From Candidatus Rokuibacteriota bacterium (GTDB lineage: Bacteria; Methylomirabilota; Methylomirabilia; Rokubacteriales; CSP1-6), in NCBI GenBank assembly GCA_003220495.1, contig QHSP01000038.1, positions 62,001-126,000 on the forward strand: a stretch of DNA of 64,000 nucleotides, in the 5' to 3' direction. This document shows positions 1 through 9,135 of the stretch, piece after piece. Numbering within the stretch: position 1 is the stretch's first letter; each line of letters begins with the position of its first letter. The position numbers were made by a program, and so were the translations under genes. A model generated the notes under the pieces. That model was not told where the DNA came from, did not search any database, and saw nothing but the letters and a program-made list of their open reading frames with translations.

Positions 1-1063
1 GGTGCACGACACGGAGCAAGGCGCCGAACGGCGCGGAGCTCGATTCGCGCCGCCAGGTCGCGTCGCCCGGCGGGAGGCTCCAGTCCCAGATCGTCATCTG
101 TGCGGCGTCGAGCGCCAGCTTCAGGCTCTCCTCGTTGAAGACCGCCGCGCGTTCCGCCCGCCGCCGCTCCCGCATGACCGCGCTCAGGAGCAGGAGCGGA
201 ATGGAGGTGAAGATGAGACACAGCTGGATGGACAGCGCGCTGTCACCGGGGGCGCTCGCGACGAACGGACCGACGCGATTCATGGCGCCTCGCGTCGCCA
301 GCAACGCGACCGCCATGGTGGCGGTGCTGGTGCCGATCGACCCGAACCGCACGGCGGCCCACACGAGGAAGGGTACCGGCGCGTACAGGAGAGCCGGGAT
401 CCCGCCCAGCCCCGATTCCCGCCACACGAAGACCAGCACGCTGACGCCGAGGACGCCCACGCTCAGGCCGACAACTTCGGCGAGCGAGCGCAAGGACGGT
501 GTCCGGAAGCTCCGGGCGTCGACCTGAGACCACGCGATGATCGCGGGCACCACGGTCAGCTCCGCCAGCACGTTCGAGAAGAAGCGCGCGCGCCAGACCT
601 GCCAGAAGTGTCCCTCGCCCCAGCCTCCCACGAGCTCGACGAAGCCGGCATCGAGAAAGCACGACGCGAACACGCCGACGATCGAGCCGAGGACGAAGAT
701 CCCGACGTGACGCGAGTCGTCGAACCGCAGCGGGCCCCCGGTGAGGCGGCGGACGCAGGCGGCCCCGATCAGCGCTTGCGAGCAGTTGCTGATGAACCAG
801 AGCAGGATCATCGTCACGGGAATGTGGTTCGCGAGCTGGATGACGAGATGCGCCGGAAATGCGGCGAGCAGCAGGATGGCCCAGGTCCGCATCGGCGCCA
901 GCAGCAGGGCGGCCAGCAGGATCGAGTTCGGCGGCCACAGGGTCGACACCGGGGACGGGTGGATCGTGAACGCGAAGCCGACCCGCGCGCCGATGAAGTA
1001 CCCGACGCACACGAGCACCGCCGCCACGATCGTGGACGCGCGGTCCGTCGGGATCCTGCTCAT
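1..1063 (-). CDS. MASE1-PAS membrane sensor protein (partial, C-terminus off the window)
   Basis: Integral-membrane sensor whose output domain lies beyond the window edge. Translation from the ATG at 1063 gives about 350 residues with no stop before position 1. Residues ~10-290 are a run of hydrophobic segments, including an early STLWPPNSILLAALL stretch characteristic of the MASE1 sensory domain. At ~310 the sequence LKLALDAAQMTIWDW begins a PAS domain. MASE1-PAS proteins normally continue into a histidine kinase or GGDEF/EAL module, so this is probably a signal-transduction protein, but which kind cannot be told. It lies 10 bp downstream of the lipoprotein gene on the same strand and is probably co-transcribed with it. 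Confidence 0.8.
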   Translation of the reverse strand, partial: MSRIPTDRASTIVAAVLVCVGYFIGARVGFAFTIHPSPVSTLWPPNSILLAALLLAPMRTWAILLLAAFPAHLVIQLANHIPVTMILLWFISNCSQALIGAACVRRLTGGPLRFDDSRHVGIFVLGSIVGVFASCFLDAGFVELVGGWGEGHFWQVWRARFFSNVLAELTVVPAIIAWSQVDARSFRTPSLRSLAEVVGLSVGVLGVSVLVFVWRESGLGGIPALLYAPVPFLVWAAVRFGSIGTSTATMAVALLATRGAMNRVGPFVASAPGDSALSIQLCLIFTSIPLLLLSAVMRERRRAERAAVFNEESLKLALDAAQMTIWDWSLPPGDATWRRESSSAPFGALLRVVH

Positions 1064-1073
1064 TCCTCTTTTC

Positions 1074-1499
1074 TCACGACTGCGGCCGCAGGCGCACGAT
1101 GTAGGGACGCCCGTCGCCCGCCGTTCCGTTCACCTGCAGCAGGCGGGGCGGGTGTCCCGGTTGAGTGAAGAGTGTCCCCGTGCCCTTGCCGCCGCGCTCG
1201 CCCTGGATCAGGAGCTTGCCGTCTGCGACCTTCACCGTCCCCTTGGCATCCAGGAGGCCGATGGTGCGCGCCGAGGCCGCTCGATAGGTGCCGTCGCCCG
1301 CGATCGTCACCTCGACATAGTCATCCCGATCGCGGGAACCCGCGATCTCGAGAAGACCGACCCACTTGCCCGCGATGCTCGCAAGGTCGGTGATCGCGAT
1401 CGGTGCGGTCGTCGTTGCCGATCCGCTGCCAGCGCAGCCGGCGAGCCCGAGCGCGATCACCAGCCCCAGCGCGCAGATACCTGATTTGTCAGCCCGCAT
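1074..1499 (-). CDS. small lipoprotein of unknown function
   Basis: A 141-residue exported lipoprotein. The N-terminus MRADKSGICALGLVIALGLAGC is a lipoprotein signal peptide with an LAGC lipobox, so the mature protein starts at about Cys22. The rest (SIAGKWVGLLEI ... GTYRAASARTIG ... LLIQGERGGKGTGTLF) reads as short beta-rich strands, like a small lipocalin-type or DUF beta-barrel domain, but I do not recognise a family. The start at 1499 is preferred over an upstream in-frame ATG because a GGGAGGAG ribosome site lies just before it and the signal peptide begins there. It precedes the MASE1 sensor gene by 10 bp. Confidence 0.7.
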   Translation of the reverse strand: MRADKSGICALGLVIALGLAGCAGSGSATTTAPIAITDLASIAGKWVGLLEIAGSRDRDDYVEVTIAGDGTYRAASARTIGLLDAKGTVKVADGKLLIQGERGGKGTGTLFTQPGHPPRLLQVNGTAGDGRPYIVRLRPQS

Positions 1500-1728
1500 C
1501 GGCTCCTCCCGAGAGCAATCGCGTTCCTGAAGCGTGGAGAGTTTACCGCGTCGAGCGCCCGCGCGAGTGGCCGTTCTCGACGCCGACATTCGATTTCGTC
1601 TTGTGGTAGCCTCACGGTGCCCTGGGTCTGGAGCCTATCCGACCAACGTCCCATTGAGTACGCTTGTCGGGCCGTATAGGTGTATCAGCACCGAAGTGGG
1701 GTAGCAGAAAAGGAGCGGAGGGCTAACC

Positions 1729-2307
1729 GTGCGCACGTTCATTGATCGTTCAATTCTCGCCACGATGATCATCGGCCTCCTTTTCGTCGCGGCCTGCGCC
1801 AAGCGGCCGGTCGCCACGGTCCGCGAGGCCCCGCCGGCACCCGCGCCACCGCCGGCCGCGCCGCCGCCGGCGCCCGCACCGGCACCCGCTGCGCCTGCGC
1901 CGCCGCCCGTCGTGGCCCCGGCCCCGCCGCCCGCCCCGCGTCCGGCGCCGCCGAAGGAATACGTGGCGAACGACAACCTCAAGCCGGTCCACTTTGCGTT
2001 CGACAAGGCGGACATCCGCCCGGCGGATGCGAAGATCCTCGACGCGAGTGCCAAGTGGCTCGCCGCGAACCCGAATCAAATCCTATTGATCGAGGGCCAC
2101 TGCGACGAGCGCGGCACCGAGGCGTACAACCTCGCCCTCGGCGACAAACGCGCGAAGTCCGCGATGAACTATCTGGTCGCGCAGGGTGTCCAGGGCGACC
2201 GGATCACGCTCGTCTCGTTCGGCGAGGAGCGACCGGTCTGCAGGGAGCAGAATGAGGCCTGCTGGTCGAAGAACCGCCGAGACATGTTCCTCGTCAAGGA
2301 GAAGTAG
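1729..2307 (+). CDS. pal: peptidoglycan-associated lipoprotein Pal (OmpA-C family)
   Basis: Outer-membrane lipoprotein that binds peptidoglycan through an OmpA-like domain, part of the Tol-Pal envelope system. 192 residues: lipoprotein signal with FVAAC lipobox (Cys ~23), an Ala/Pro linker at ~32-75, then the OmpA_C domain with the Pal signatures NLKPVHFAFDKADIRP, IEGHCDERGTEAYNLALGDKRA and RITLVSFGEERP. GTG start, preceded by a purine-rich AAAAGGAGCGGAGGG stretch. No tol genes are adjacent. It converges with the receiver gene, with only 9 bp between the stop codons. Confidence 0.92.
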   Translation: MRTFIDRSILATMIIGLLFVAACAKRPVATVREAPPAPAPPPAAPPPAPAPAPAAPAPPPVVAPAPPPAPRPAPPKEYVANDNLKPVHFAFDKADIRPADAKILDASAKWLAANPNQILLIEGHCDERGTEAYNLALGDKRAKSAMNYLVAQGVQGDRITLVSFGEERPVCREQNEACWSKNRRDMFLVKEK

Positions 2308-2318
2308 ACCGGCCGGTC
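2307..2318. terminator. 12-bp perfect palindrome between convergent stops
   Basis: GACCGGCCGGTC spans the end of pal and the end of the convergent receiver gene. It could fold into a short stem in either transcript and act as a bidirectional terminator. It has no T-run and a minimal loop, so this is a weak call. Confidence 0.25.
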
Positions 2319-2748
2319 AGGCGTCGCCGAGGGCGCGCTTGATGCCGGCGATCAACGACTCGTCATTGAAGGGCTTCGGGAGGTAGTCGACGGCGCCGGC
2401 GCGGCGCGCGCGCTCGCGCGTGACCGCATCGTCGTGGGCGGTGATGAACACCACGGGGATTCGCCGGCCGGCGGCGACGAGACGCTCCTGCAGGTCGAGC
2501 CCGCTGAGCCCACCGAGATGCACATCGAGCACGAGACAGCCGGGCGTCGCCGCCTTGGTGGACTCCAGGAATTCCTCCGCCGACGAGAACGTGCACACGC
2601 GGAAGCCGCCCGCTCCGAGCAAGCGGCGGAGCGCACGCAGGAGCGAGGCGTCGTCGTCGATCACGTACACGAGCGGCGGCGGCGGCGCGGCTAGACTCAA
2701 CCGGTCCTCGCTTTCTTCTCCGGCCCTCGGACAGTCGACCTGAGGCAC
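2317..2748 (-). CDS. receiver-only response regulator (FixJ/CheY-like)
   Basis: A 143-residue single-domain response regulator. All receiver landmarks are present: acidic YVIDDDAS at ~28-34, phosphoacceptor Asp in VLDVHLGGLSG at ~75, Thr in VFITAHDD at ~103 and Lys in YLPKPFNDE at ~124. The receiver sequence is closest to FixJ-type regulators, which normally carry a LuxR HTH. Here the protein ends right after the receiver, so it cannot bind DNA by itself. The gene lies 74 bp downstream of a large histidine kinase on the same strand, its probable cognate partner. An N-terminal Pro-rich tail of ~25 residues precedes the domain and the true start could be slightly internal. Confidence 0.85.
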   Translation of the reverse strand: MPQVDCPRAGEESEDRLSLAAPPPPLVYVIDDDASLLRALRRLLGAGGFRVCTFSSAEEFLESTKAATPGCLVLDVHLGGLSGLDLQERLVAAGRRIPVVFITAHDDAVTRERARRAGAVDYLPKPFNDESLIAGIKRALGDA

Positions 2749-2822
2749 GGGCGGTCGCCACTATGGCCGAGTGCGACCGCGGCGCCAATGCGTTGTTGGT
2801 CGCATAGGGGCGGGCCGTTGGC

Positions 2823-5800
2823 TCAGTGAGCTGGAGAGCCGTTGCGCGGGGCGATGGTCTTGTCGCAGGGAAGCTCGACGTGGAGCGTAAGTCCGCGGTC
2901 CGGATTGGCAATGGCCCGGATCCGCCCACCGTGCGCTTCGACGATCGACCGGCTGATCGCCAGGCCCATCCCGAGCCCTCCGGGTTTCGTGCTCACGAAT
3001 CGCTCGAACATCCGGCCGAGCTCGGGCTCTTTCACTCCGATCCCCGTGTCGCGAACGGCGATCTCGACGAGGCCCGGCGTCCGGTGCGCGGTCGCGATCG
3101 CGACCTCACGCCTGCCGCCGTCGCTGTGGGCGATCGCCTCGCTCGCGTTGACGAGGAGGTTCAGGATCACCTGCTGGAGCTGGACCGGGTCTCCGGCGAC
3201 CTTGGGCACGACGGGATCGAAGACGCGCAGGACGATGATCTGCTTTCGCTGGAAATCGTGACGGAGCAGGCTCACGACGTCGTCGATCAGCTCGTTGAGA
3301 TCGAGACCGGCCTGAGGCGCGTGCTCCTTGCGCGACAGCGCCCGGAGCCGCTGAATGATCGAGGAAGCCCGCCGGGCGTCGGCCGCGACGTCGGTCAGGG
3401 CCTCCGAGACGTCCGTGTGCGTCACGCCCTGGCGCTCGAGGAGGCGAATCGCCGCCTGGGCATTCGTCACGATGGCGGCGAGCGGCTGATTGATCTCGTG
3501 CGCGAGCGAGGCGCTCAGCTCGCCGAGGGTCGTGACGCGCTGGGCATGCGCGAGCTCTTCGCGCTGGCGGCGCGCCTCTTCCTCGGCGTGGCGACGGCGC
3601 GTGATGTCGATGTAGGAGATCACGGCGCCGCCCTCGGGGCGGCGGAAGGGCTCGACGGCCATCTCGAACCAGCGCTCCCCGGTCTGCGATCGGCAAGCGT
3701 ACTCCAGCCGGGCGTCCTCCTTCTTGCCGTTGAGGATCGCCATGACCGCCTCGTGAGCGCGGAAGGCATCGACGTCTCCGGCGGCGGCCGCCTGACGCCA
3801 GACCGCGAGACAGTTGGCGCCGGCCGCCAGCCCGCGCGCGGGATCGGCGCCTTCCTCGGCGAAGCGGGTCCACGAGTGATTGACGGCGATGATGACGCCG
3901 TCGCGGTCGATCGCGGCGACCTGGCCGTACAGCGAACCGAAGATGGCGCTCCGGAGCGCATTGCTCTCGAGCACCGCCTGCAGGGCCGTGTTCAGCGCGG
4001 TGATGTCGATGACGGAGCCGACGTAGCCGACGAACGCGCCGTCCTCACCGACCCGCGGGACGCCGTGATCGAGAATCCACCGGTCCTCGCCGTCCCGGCG
4101 CCGCAGCCGGTAGTCGATCGTGAAGGTCCTCCGCTCGGCGACCGCCTGGTGGTAGGCCTCGTGGGCGGCCTTGCGGTCGTCGGGGTTCACGCTGTCGATC
4201 CAGCCGTCGGCCAGATCTTCGCCGGAGCGCCGGCCGGTCATGTCGAGCCAGCGCCGATTGAAGTACGTGCGCCGGCCATCGGGCTCGGACATCCAGATCA
4301 TCAGCGGCGCGGTGTCGGCCAGCAGCCGGAAGCGATCCTCGCTCTCGCGCGCCGCGAGCGCGGCGCGGCGCCGCGCGAGCGCGTTGGCGAAGATCTCGGC
4401 GAGGAGCCGCAGGCGCTGGGCCAGCTCGTCGGGCCACTCGCGCTCCACGCGGATCGAGCTGAACGAGAGGGCGCCTCCGACGACGCCTTCGATGATCAGC
4501 GGCACCGCCACGAACGACCGGGTGCCCAGCGCGACCAGACTGCGCCGGTCGGTCTCGGCCGAGTCGGGCAGGTCGTCCAGTCGCGCTGCGGCCACGACGT
4601 GCCCGGCCTGCAGACGCGACGCCACCCACGGAAACGCTTTCTTCTCCACGGGCCCGGCGATGCTCCCGACGCCGTCGCGGGTCCAGGAATACGTCACCTC
4701 GATCAGATCCTCGCGCCGGTCGTCGAGCTCGGCGAGGACCGCGCGGTCCAGGTCGAGCTGCTCCACGATGTGCGCGAGCGCCTTCTCGATCCGCCCCGAC
4801 ACCTCGCGGGCGGGTAAGGCGATGAAGGCGGCCGAGACCTGGGAGACGAGCCTCTCGAAGCGCAGGCGCTCGGCGAGGGCCCGCTGAGCCCGCCGGCGCT
4901 GGCGCCGGTTCACGAGCAGGCCGACGATGAGGACGGCCTGGAGCGCGACCACGGCGACGCCACCCAACACCGGCCACTTGTGGAGCTCCCACGGCGATGG
5001 CTCCCGGAAGCGCACCTCGCTCCCGGTCGGAAGCCGCCTCTCGTCGAATCCCCATCGCCGGAGCTGGCGCCAGTCGAACACGTAGAGATTCGACGCTGCG
5101 TCGGCGGGTCCGGGTCGATCTCCGCTGAGCACGCGCGCCGCCAGCTCGGCGGCTCGCACGCCCTGGGCCTGGAAGCTCACGACGTGTCCGCCGACGATAC
5201 CGCCGCCGATGTACGTTTCGCTTGATCCGTACACCGGCACGCGCGAGCTCGCGGCGACGCGCCGAACGACTTCCGTGCCGAGCACGTTTTGACTGGTGGC
5301 GTCGCGCGAGAAGCCTCCGAACAGCACGATCGTGCCCTTCGAGAACGTGGCCACGCGCTTGAGCACCTGGTCGACGGAAAGATCGGTCAGGTAGTCGATT
5401 CCGACTCGCCCCCGATAGCGGTCGGTTTCGAGCTGACGCTTGGCCGCGGCCTGCCAGACCTGATCCGTCGCTGAGGTCCCGCTGATCACCACGACGCGGT
5501 GCGTGTCGGGCTGGAGACGAAGCGCGGCGTCGAGGGTCCCCGCCCAGTCGACATTCATCCAGATACCGATGACGTCGTCGTCGAGCGCGAACTCGCCGAG
5601 CGCGGCCCGGTCGACGGCGGCGAATACGACCGGCGCGCCCGTGAAGAGATCGGCGCGATTCTGGACTGCGAACCGCAGCGCACGGCTGGCCATCGCGACG
5701 ACCAGGTCGAGCTTGACGTCGCGATACTTCTGCTCGAGCAGCGCCCGGAGCTCCGGCCGCGGCTCGTCGCCCTGGAACAGGGTCAGGTCGAGGTACTCGG

Positions 5801-6095
5801 TGTAGAAGTAGACGGGAGCCGACAGCCGCGAGGTCAGGGTGGATCGAAACGCTTCATCGATGACGATCTGAGCGGGAGTCAGTCTCGGCGCGGCGAAGAG
5901 CAGGAGCACGTTGACCGGGCGCTCGGTCTCGTCGATCGCCGGGACCACACCGTCGGCCGCCATTGCCGGTGTGGAGATCGCGAGTGTCAGGAGCAAGGGC
6001 CACAGCGCGAGCGTCGCGCGCGCAACGCCGCGGGAGAGCCTCACGACGAACGGGCCATCGGACGAGCGATTCATCACGCTCTTTTTGCCAACCAT
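2823..6095 (-). CDS. large hybrid-sensor histidine kinase: periplasmic binding-like, GAF, PAS, PAS, HisKA, HATPase
   Basis: Inner-membrane sensor kinase of 1090 residues. A signal peptide ends near LAISTPAMA. Residues ~55-345 resemble the ABC_sub_bind (TrpX-like) periplasmic fold: VNVLLLFAAPRLTPAQ, DLVVAMASRALRF, APVVFAAVDR, VVVISGTSATD and PVYGSSETYIGGGIVGG. A transmembrane helix at ~372-395 leads to a GAF-like domain (~415-565), two PAS domains (~575-690 and ~705-835), HisKA with SLAHEINQPLAA, and HATPase_c with N-box NLLVNASEA and DTGIGV/GLGMGLAIS glycine boxes. It probably senses a small periplasmic ligand and phosphorylates the receiver encoded 74 bp downstream. An alternative start is the Met at residue 8 (MNRSSDG), which gives a more standard signal peptide. 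Confidence 0.9.
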   Translation of the reverse strand: MVGKKSVMNRSSDGPFVVRLSRGVARATLALWPLLLTLAISTPAMAADGVVPAIDETERPVNVLLLFAAPRLTPAQIVIDEAFRSTLTSRLSAPVYFYTEYLDLTLFQGDEPRPELRALLEQKYRDVKLDLVVAMASRALRFAVQNRADLFTGAPVVFAAVDRAALGEFALDDDVIGIWMNVDWAGTLDAALRLQPDTHRVVVISGTSATDQVWQAAAKRQLETDRYRGRVGIDYLTDLSVDQVLKRVATFSKGTIVLFGGFSRDATSQNVLGTEVVRRVAASSRVPVYGSSETYIGGGIVGGHVVSFQAQGVRAAELAARVLSGDRPGPADAASNLYVFDWRQLRRWGFDERRLPTGSEVRFREPSPWELHKWPVLGGVAVVALQAVLIVGLLVNRRQRRRAQRALAERLRFERLVSQVSAAFIALPAREVSGRIEKALAHIVEQLDLDRAVLAELDDRREDLIEVTYSWTRDGVGSIAGPVEKKAFPWVASRLQAGHVVAAARLDDLPDSAETDRRSLVALGTRSFVAVPLIIEGVVGGALSFSSIRVEREWPDELAQRLRLLAEIFANALARRRAALAARESEDRFRLLADTAPLMIWMSEPDGRRTYFNRRWLDMTGRRSGEDLADGWIDSVNPDDRKAAHEAYHQAVAERRTFTIDYRLRRRDGEDRWILDHGVPRVGEDGAFVGYVGSVIDITALNTALQAVLESNALRSAIFGSLYGQVAAIDRDGVIIAVNHSWTRFAEEGADPARGLAAGANCLAVWRQAAAAGDVDAFRAHEAVMAILNGKKEDARLEYACRSQTGERWFEMAVEPFRRPEGGAVISYIDITRRRHAEEEARRQREELAHAQRVTTLGELSASLAHEINQPLAAIVTNAQAAIRLLERQGVTHTDVSEALTDVAADARRASSIIQRLRALSRKEHAPQAGLDLNELIDDVVSLLRHDFQRKQIIVLRVFDPVVPKVAGDPVQLQQVILNLLVNASEAIAHSDGGRREVAIATAHRTPGLVEIAVRDTGIGVKEPELGRMFERFVSTKPGGLGMGLAISRSIVEAHGGRIRAIANPDRGLTLHVELPCDKTIAPRNGSPAH

Positions 6096-6206
6096 CGGGT
6101 CAGGGTACTGCGGCTCGTCGATCCGGGACGGAGCCCGTCGCGCTCGACTGGAGCCCTATCGTTCCGGAGCCCGTATGGTACACGACCCGGACGTATCGAC
6201 CCGGTG

Positions 6207-6440
6207 CTACTTCGAGCGGCGGACCCACCCCAGGTAACAAGGTTGGATCGCCTCGTCATACTGGACTTTCGTCCCATCGTCCTCATCGATTGACGTCACT
6301 TCACCTGGCGAGCCGACGTCCAGGCCCTCGCTGATCGCCCGGGCGGTCCCGGACCCCCCGAAGAGGAGGATCAGACCGAAAACGACGATCGCGCCTGCAC
6401 ATTTCCGCGTTGGTCGTGGAGCGCCGGGATGGAAGGTCAT
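6207..6440 (-). CDS. small exported or membrane-anchored hypothetical protein
   Basis: A possible 77-residue protein starting at the ATG at 6440. Residues 1-35 (TRKCAGAIVVFGLILLFGGSGTARA) look like a signal peptide or membrane anchor. The short acidic remainder contains VTSIDEDDGTKVQYDEAIQP and ends LGWVRRSK. No family is recognised. It is upstream of and parallel to the big sensor kinase (gap 111 bp) and divergent from the cytochrome gene. Support is only the signal-like N-terminus and the otherwise empty 446-bp gap, so it may not be real. Confidence 0.4.
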   Translation of the reverse strand: MTFHPGAPRPTRKCAGAIVVFGLILLFGGSGTARAISEGLDVGSPGEVTSIDEDDGTKVQYDEAIQPCYLGWVRRSK

Positions 6441-6541
6441 AGAGCGGCGCTTGCGTTGGCGCCGTCTCGACCGTACAGTTCGGTCGGAATTTTGGCCGGA
6501 GTGCTCCGTCGGCTCGACTCTGGCACCTCCGCTCGAACCGC

Positions 6542-8896
6542 ATGCGAACAACCGCAATCGTCGCCGGCAGCTTGATCCTGCTCGCGGCCGGCGCCATGGT
6601 CGCCTGGCGGTACTTCGGGCCCTGGCCTGCAAACCTGACGGGCCCGTCGCGGACCGGGAACGATGAGCCCACCGCGACCTACGTCGGCGCTCGGGCGTGT
6701 GCCGGCTGCCACGCGCAAGAGCACGCCGCCTGGGCCAACTCCGATCACGCGCGGGCGATGCAGGTCGCGAGCGAGACCACCGTGCTCGGCGATTTCGCGG
6801 ACCGCCGCTTCGCCTACGGCGCGATCACGTCCACGTTCTTTCGGCGCGAGGGCCGCTACATGGTCCGGACCGGCGGGCCGGACGGCAAGCTCGCCGATTT
6901 CGAGATCAAGTACACGTTCGGCGTGCGGCCGCTCCAGCAATACCTGATCGAGCTGCCGGGCGGTCGCCTCCAGGCGCTGTCGATCGCCTGGGATGCGCGC
7001 CCGCGCGAGGCGGGCGGCCAGCGCTGGTTTCATCTCTACCCGAACGAGAAAATCGACTTCCGCGACGAGCTCCACTGGACACGCCGGCAGCAGAACTGGA
7101 ACTACATGTGCGCGGACTGCCACTCGACGAACGTCCGCAAGAACTACGATTCCACCGCCGGCCGATACGCCACCACGTGGTCCGAGATCAGCGTGGCGTG
7201 CGAGGCGTGCCACGGTCCTGGCTCGCGGCACGTCGCCTGGGCCGGAGCGACGCGTCCCGGCCAGAAGTACGACGCGAAGGAGAGCAAAGGGCTGACAGTT
7301 CTGTTACGCGAGCGGCGTGGCGTTCAGTGGGCGATCGATCCTGGCTCGAGCAATGCCAAACGGAGTGCGCCACGAACCACCGCGCTCGAGCTGGGCGTGT
7401 GCGCTCAGTGTCACGCGCGCAGGAGCCAGATTTCCTCCGACTATGCCGCAGGTCTGCCGTTCCTCGAACACTACCTGCCGGCCTTGCTCACTCCGCCGCT
7501 CTACTGGTCCGACGGACAGCAGCGGGACGAAGTCTACAGCTGGGGATCGTTCCTCGAGAGTCGGATGCACGCCGCCGGCGTCACCTGCAGCGACTGCCAC
7601 GAGCCCCACGGCCAGAAGCTGCGCGCGCCCGGCAACCAGGTCTGCGCCCAGTGCCACGCGCCGGCGAAGTACGACGTCGCGACGCATCACTTTCACCGTG
7701 CCGGCGGTCGGGGCGCCGAATGCGCCGGCTGCCACATGCCGGCGACTCGCTACATGCTCGTCGACCCGCGCCACGACCACAGCTTGCGGGTGCCGCGACC
7801 CGACCAGTCGCTCGCGCTCGGCGTGCCCAATGCTTGCACGCGCTGTCACGCCGATCGCAAGCCGGAGTGGGCGGCGGCGAAGATGCAGACCTGGTACGGA
7901 CATGATGCGGCCGGCTATCAGCGATTCGCCGAGGCGTTCCACGCCGCGGAGGCCGGCGCGGGCGCCGCCGCCCGCCAGCTGGCCGCGATCTCACGCGATC
8001 CACTCCAGCCGGCCATCGTGCGAGCGTCGGCGCTGGCGCAATTCCCTCGCGAGCTCGCGCGGTCGCCCGCAGGGGTGGACGCGGTGAAGCAGGCTCTGGG
8101 CGATCCGGATTCGCTCGTCCGCCGCGCCGCGGTGACCGCGCTCGAGTCGCTGCCGCCCGAACAGCGGAGCGCGCTCGCCGCGGCGCTTCTGAGCGACCCG
8201 GCCCGACTCGTCAGGATCGAGGCCGCTCGCGTGCTGGCGGTAGTTCGGCCCGAGACGCTCGATCAAGCCGCTCGCGCCGCCTACGAGCGAGCCGCCGCGG
8301 AATTCGTCGCCGTCCAGCGCACGAACGACGATCGGCCCGAATCCCGGACCAACCTCGGTACCTACTTCGCCGCCAGGGGACGGGTGACCGCGGCGGAGAC
8401 CGAATTCCGCGCGGCGCTCGCGCTCGACCCCACGTTCGTGCCCGCGTACGTCAACCTGGCCGACCTCTATCGCGCCGAGCAGCGCGAGCCCGACGTCCGT
8501 CGCGTGCTCGCGGAAGGATTGACCGCCGTGCCCGACGACGCGTCACTGCACTACGCGCTCGGGCTCGCGCTCGTGCGCGCGCAGCGGACGGCCGAGGGGT
8601 TCACGCACATCGAGCGGGCGGCCGCCCGCGCGCCGGACAACATGCGCTTCGTCTACACCTACGCGGTCAGCCTGCACTCGGCCGGCAAAGCTCGAGAGGC
8701 CATTGCCGTGCTGGAGAAAGCCCTGCGGCGCCGTCCAAACGACCGCGACCTGCTCATCGCGCTGGCCACGTTCAACCGCGATCAGGGCGCGCTCGAGCCG
8801 GCCCTGCGCTACGCCGAGCGAATGGCCGCGCAGTATCCGGACGACCCCGAGGCGCAGCGGCTTGTCGCACAGCTGCGCGCGCGATCCCCGCGCTGA
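6542..8896 (+). CDS. octaheme c-type cytochrome with HEAT-like and TPR repeats
   Basis: A 784-residue periplasmic, probably membrane-anchored multiheme cytochrome. An N-terminal hydrophobic segment (residues ~4-26) is followed by eight CXXCH heme sites: CAGCH, CADCH, CEACH, CAQCH, CSDCH, CAQCH, CAGCH and CTRCH. The arrangement CEACHGPGSRH and CSDCHEPHG resembles the cytochrome c554/multiheme families found fused to TPRs. After ~residue 450 come HEAT-like helices (RRAAVTALESLPPEQRSALAAALL), and from ~590 TPR units (PESRTNLGTYFAARG, SLHYALGLALVRAQR, LLIALATFNRDQG). Likely role: extracytoplasmic electron transfer or reduction of an oxyanion, docked by its TPRs. Substrate unknown. It stands alone between divergent and parallel neighbours. 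Confidence 0.88.
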   Translation: MRTTAIVAGSLILLAAGAMVAWRYFGPWPANLTGPSRTGNDEPTATYVGARACAGCHAQEHAAWANSDHARAMQVASETTVLGDFADRRFAYGAITSTFFRREGRYMVRTGGPDGKLADFEIKYTFGVRPLQQYLIELPGGRLQALSIAWDARPREAGGQRWFHLYPNEKIDFRDELHWTRRQQNWNYMCADCHSTNVRKNYDSTAGRYATTWSEISVACEACHGPGSRHVAWAGATRPGQKYDAKESKGLTVLLRERRGVQWAIDPGSSNAKRSAPRTTALELGVCAQCHARRSQISSDYAAGLPFLEHYLPALLTPPLYWSDGQQRDEVYSWGSFLESRMHAAGVTCSDCHEPHGQKLRAPGNQVCAQCHAPAKYDVATHHFHRAGGRGAECAGCHMPATRYMLVDPRHDHSLRVPRPDQSLALGVPNACTRCHADRKPEWAAAKMQTWYGHDAAGYQRFAEAFHAAEAGAGAAARQLAAISRDPLQPAIVRASALAQFPRELARSPAGVDAVKQALGDPDSLVRRAAVTALESLPPEQRSALAAALLSDPARLVRIEAARVLAVVRPETLDQAARAAYERAAAEFVAVQRTNDDRPESRTNLGTYFAARGRVTAAETEFRAALALDPTFVPAYVNLADLYRAEQREPDVRRVLAEGLTAVPDDASLHYALGLALVRAQRTAEGFTHIERAAARAPDNMRFVYTYAVSLHSAGKAREAIAVLEKALRRRPNDRDLLIALATFNRDQGALEPALRYAERMAAQYPDDPEAQRLVAQLRARSPR

Positions 8897-9135
8897 CACC
8901 AGCGCCACTAGACCTTCGTCCCAGTGGCCCCGACCGCGACCTGGCGAATAGGTCGTTGGTCCGATTGACGGCCCGCGCGCTGCCGGTCTATCCTCCCGCG
9001 CGCGAAAGGGAGGCGCCGACACGAGCTCTGCGACGACTCGACGCCGGCCCCGGAGCGAAGAAGGAAGATGTACGCTGTCTTTTCGGCGTCGGCCGGGCGT
9101 TCTGACCGGTGGCGCCCGGACTGGGAGGATGCTCG

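Noticed and set aside
2-1168. 388-codon plus-strand frame at the window start
   Set aside because: The minus strand encodes a clean MASE1 membrane protein with a PAS start; the plus frame is charged, low complexity.
1652-1680. Possible sigma-70 promoter TTGAGT / TATAGG before pal
   Set aside because: Spacing is only about 15 bp and the hexamers are weak; not listed as a feature.
2826-4817. 663-codon plus-strand frame opposite the histidine kinase
   Set aside because: The minus strand has intact HisKA, HATPase and PAS motifs; the plus product is a GC shadow.
6510-6535. Possible -24 element (TGGCACC) before the multiheme cytochrome
   Set aside because: No GC dinucleotide at the right -12 spacing.
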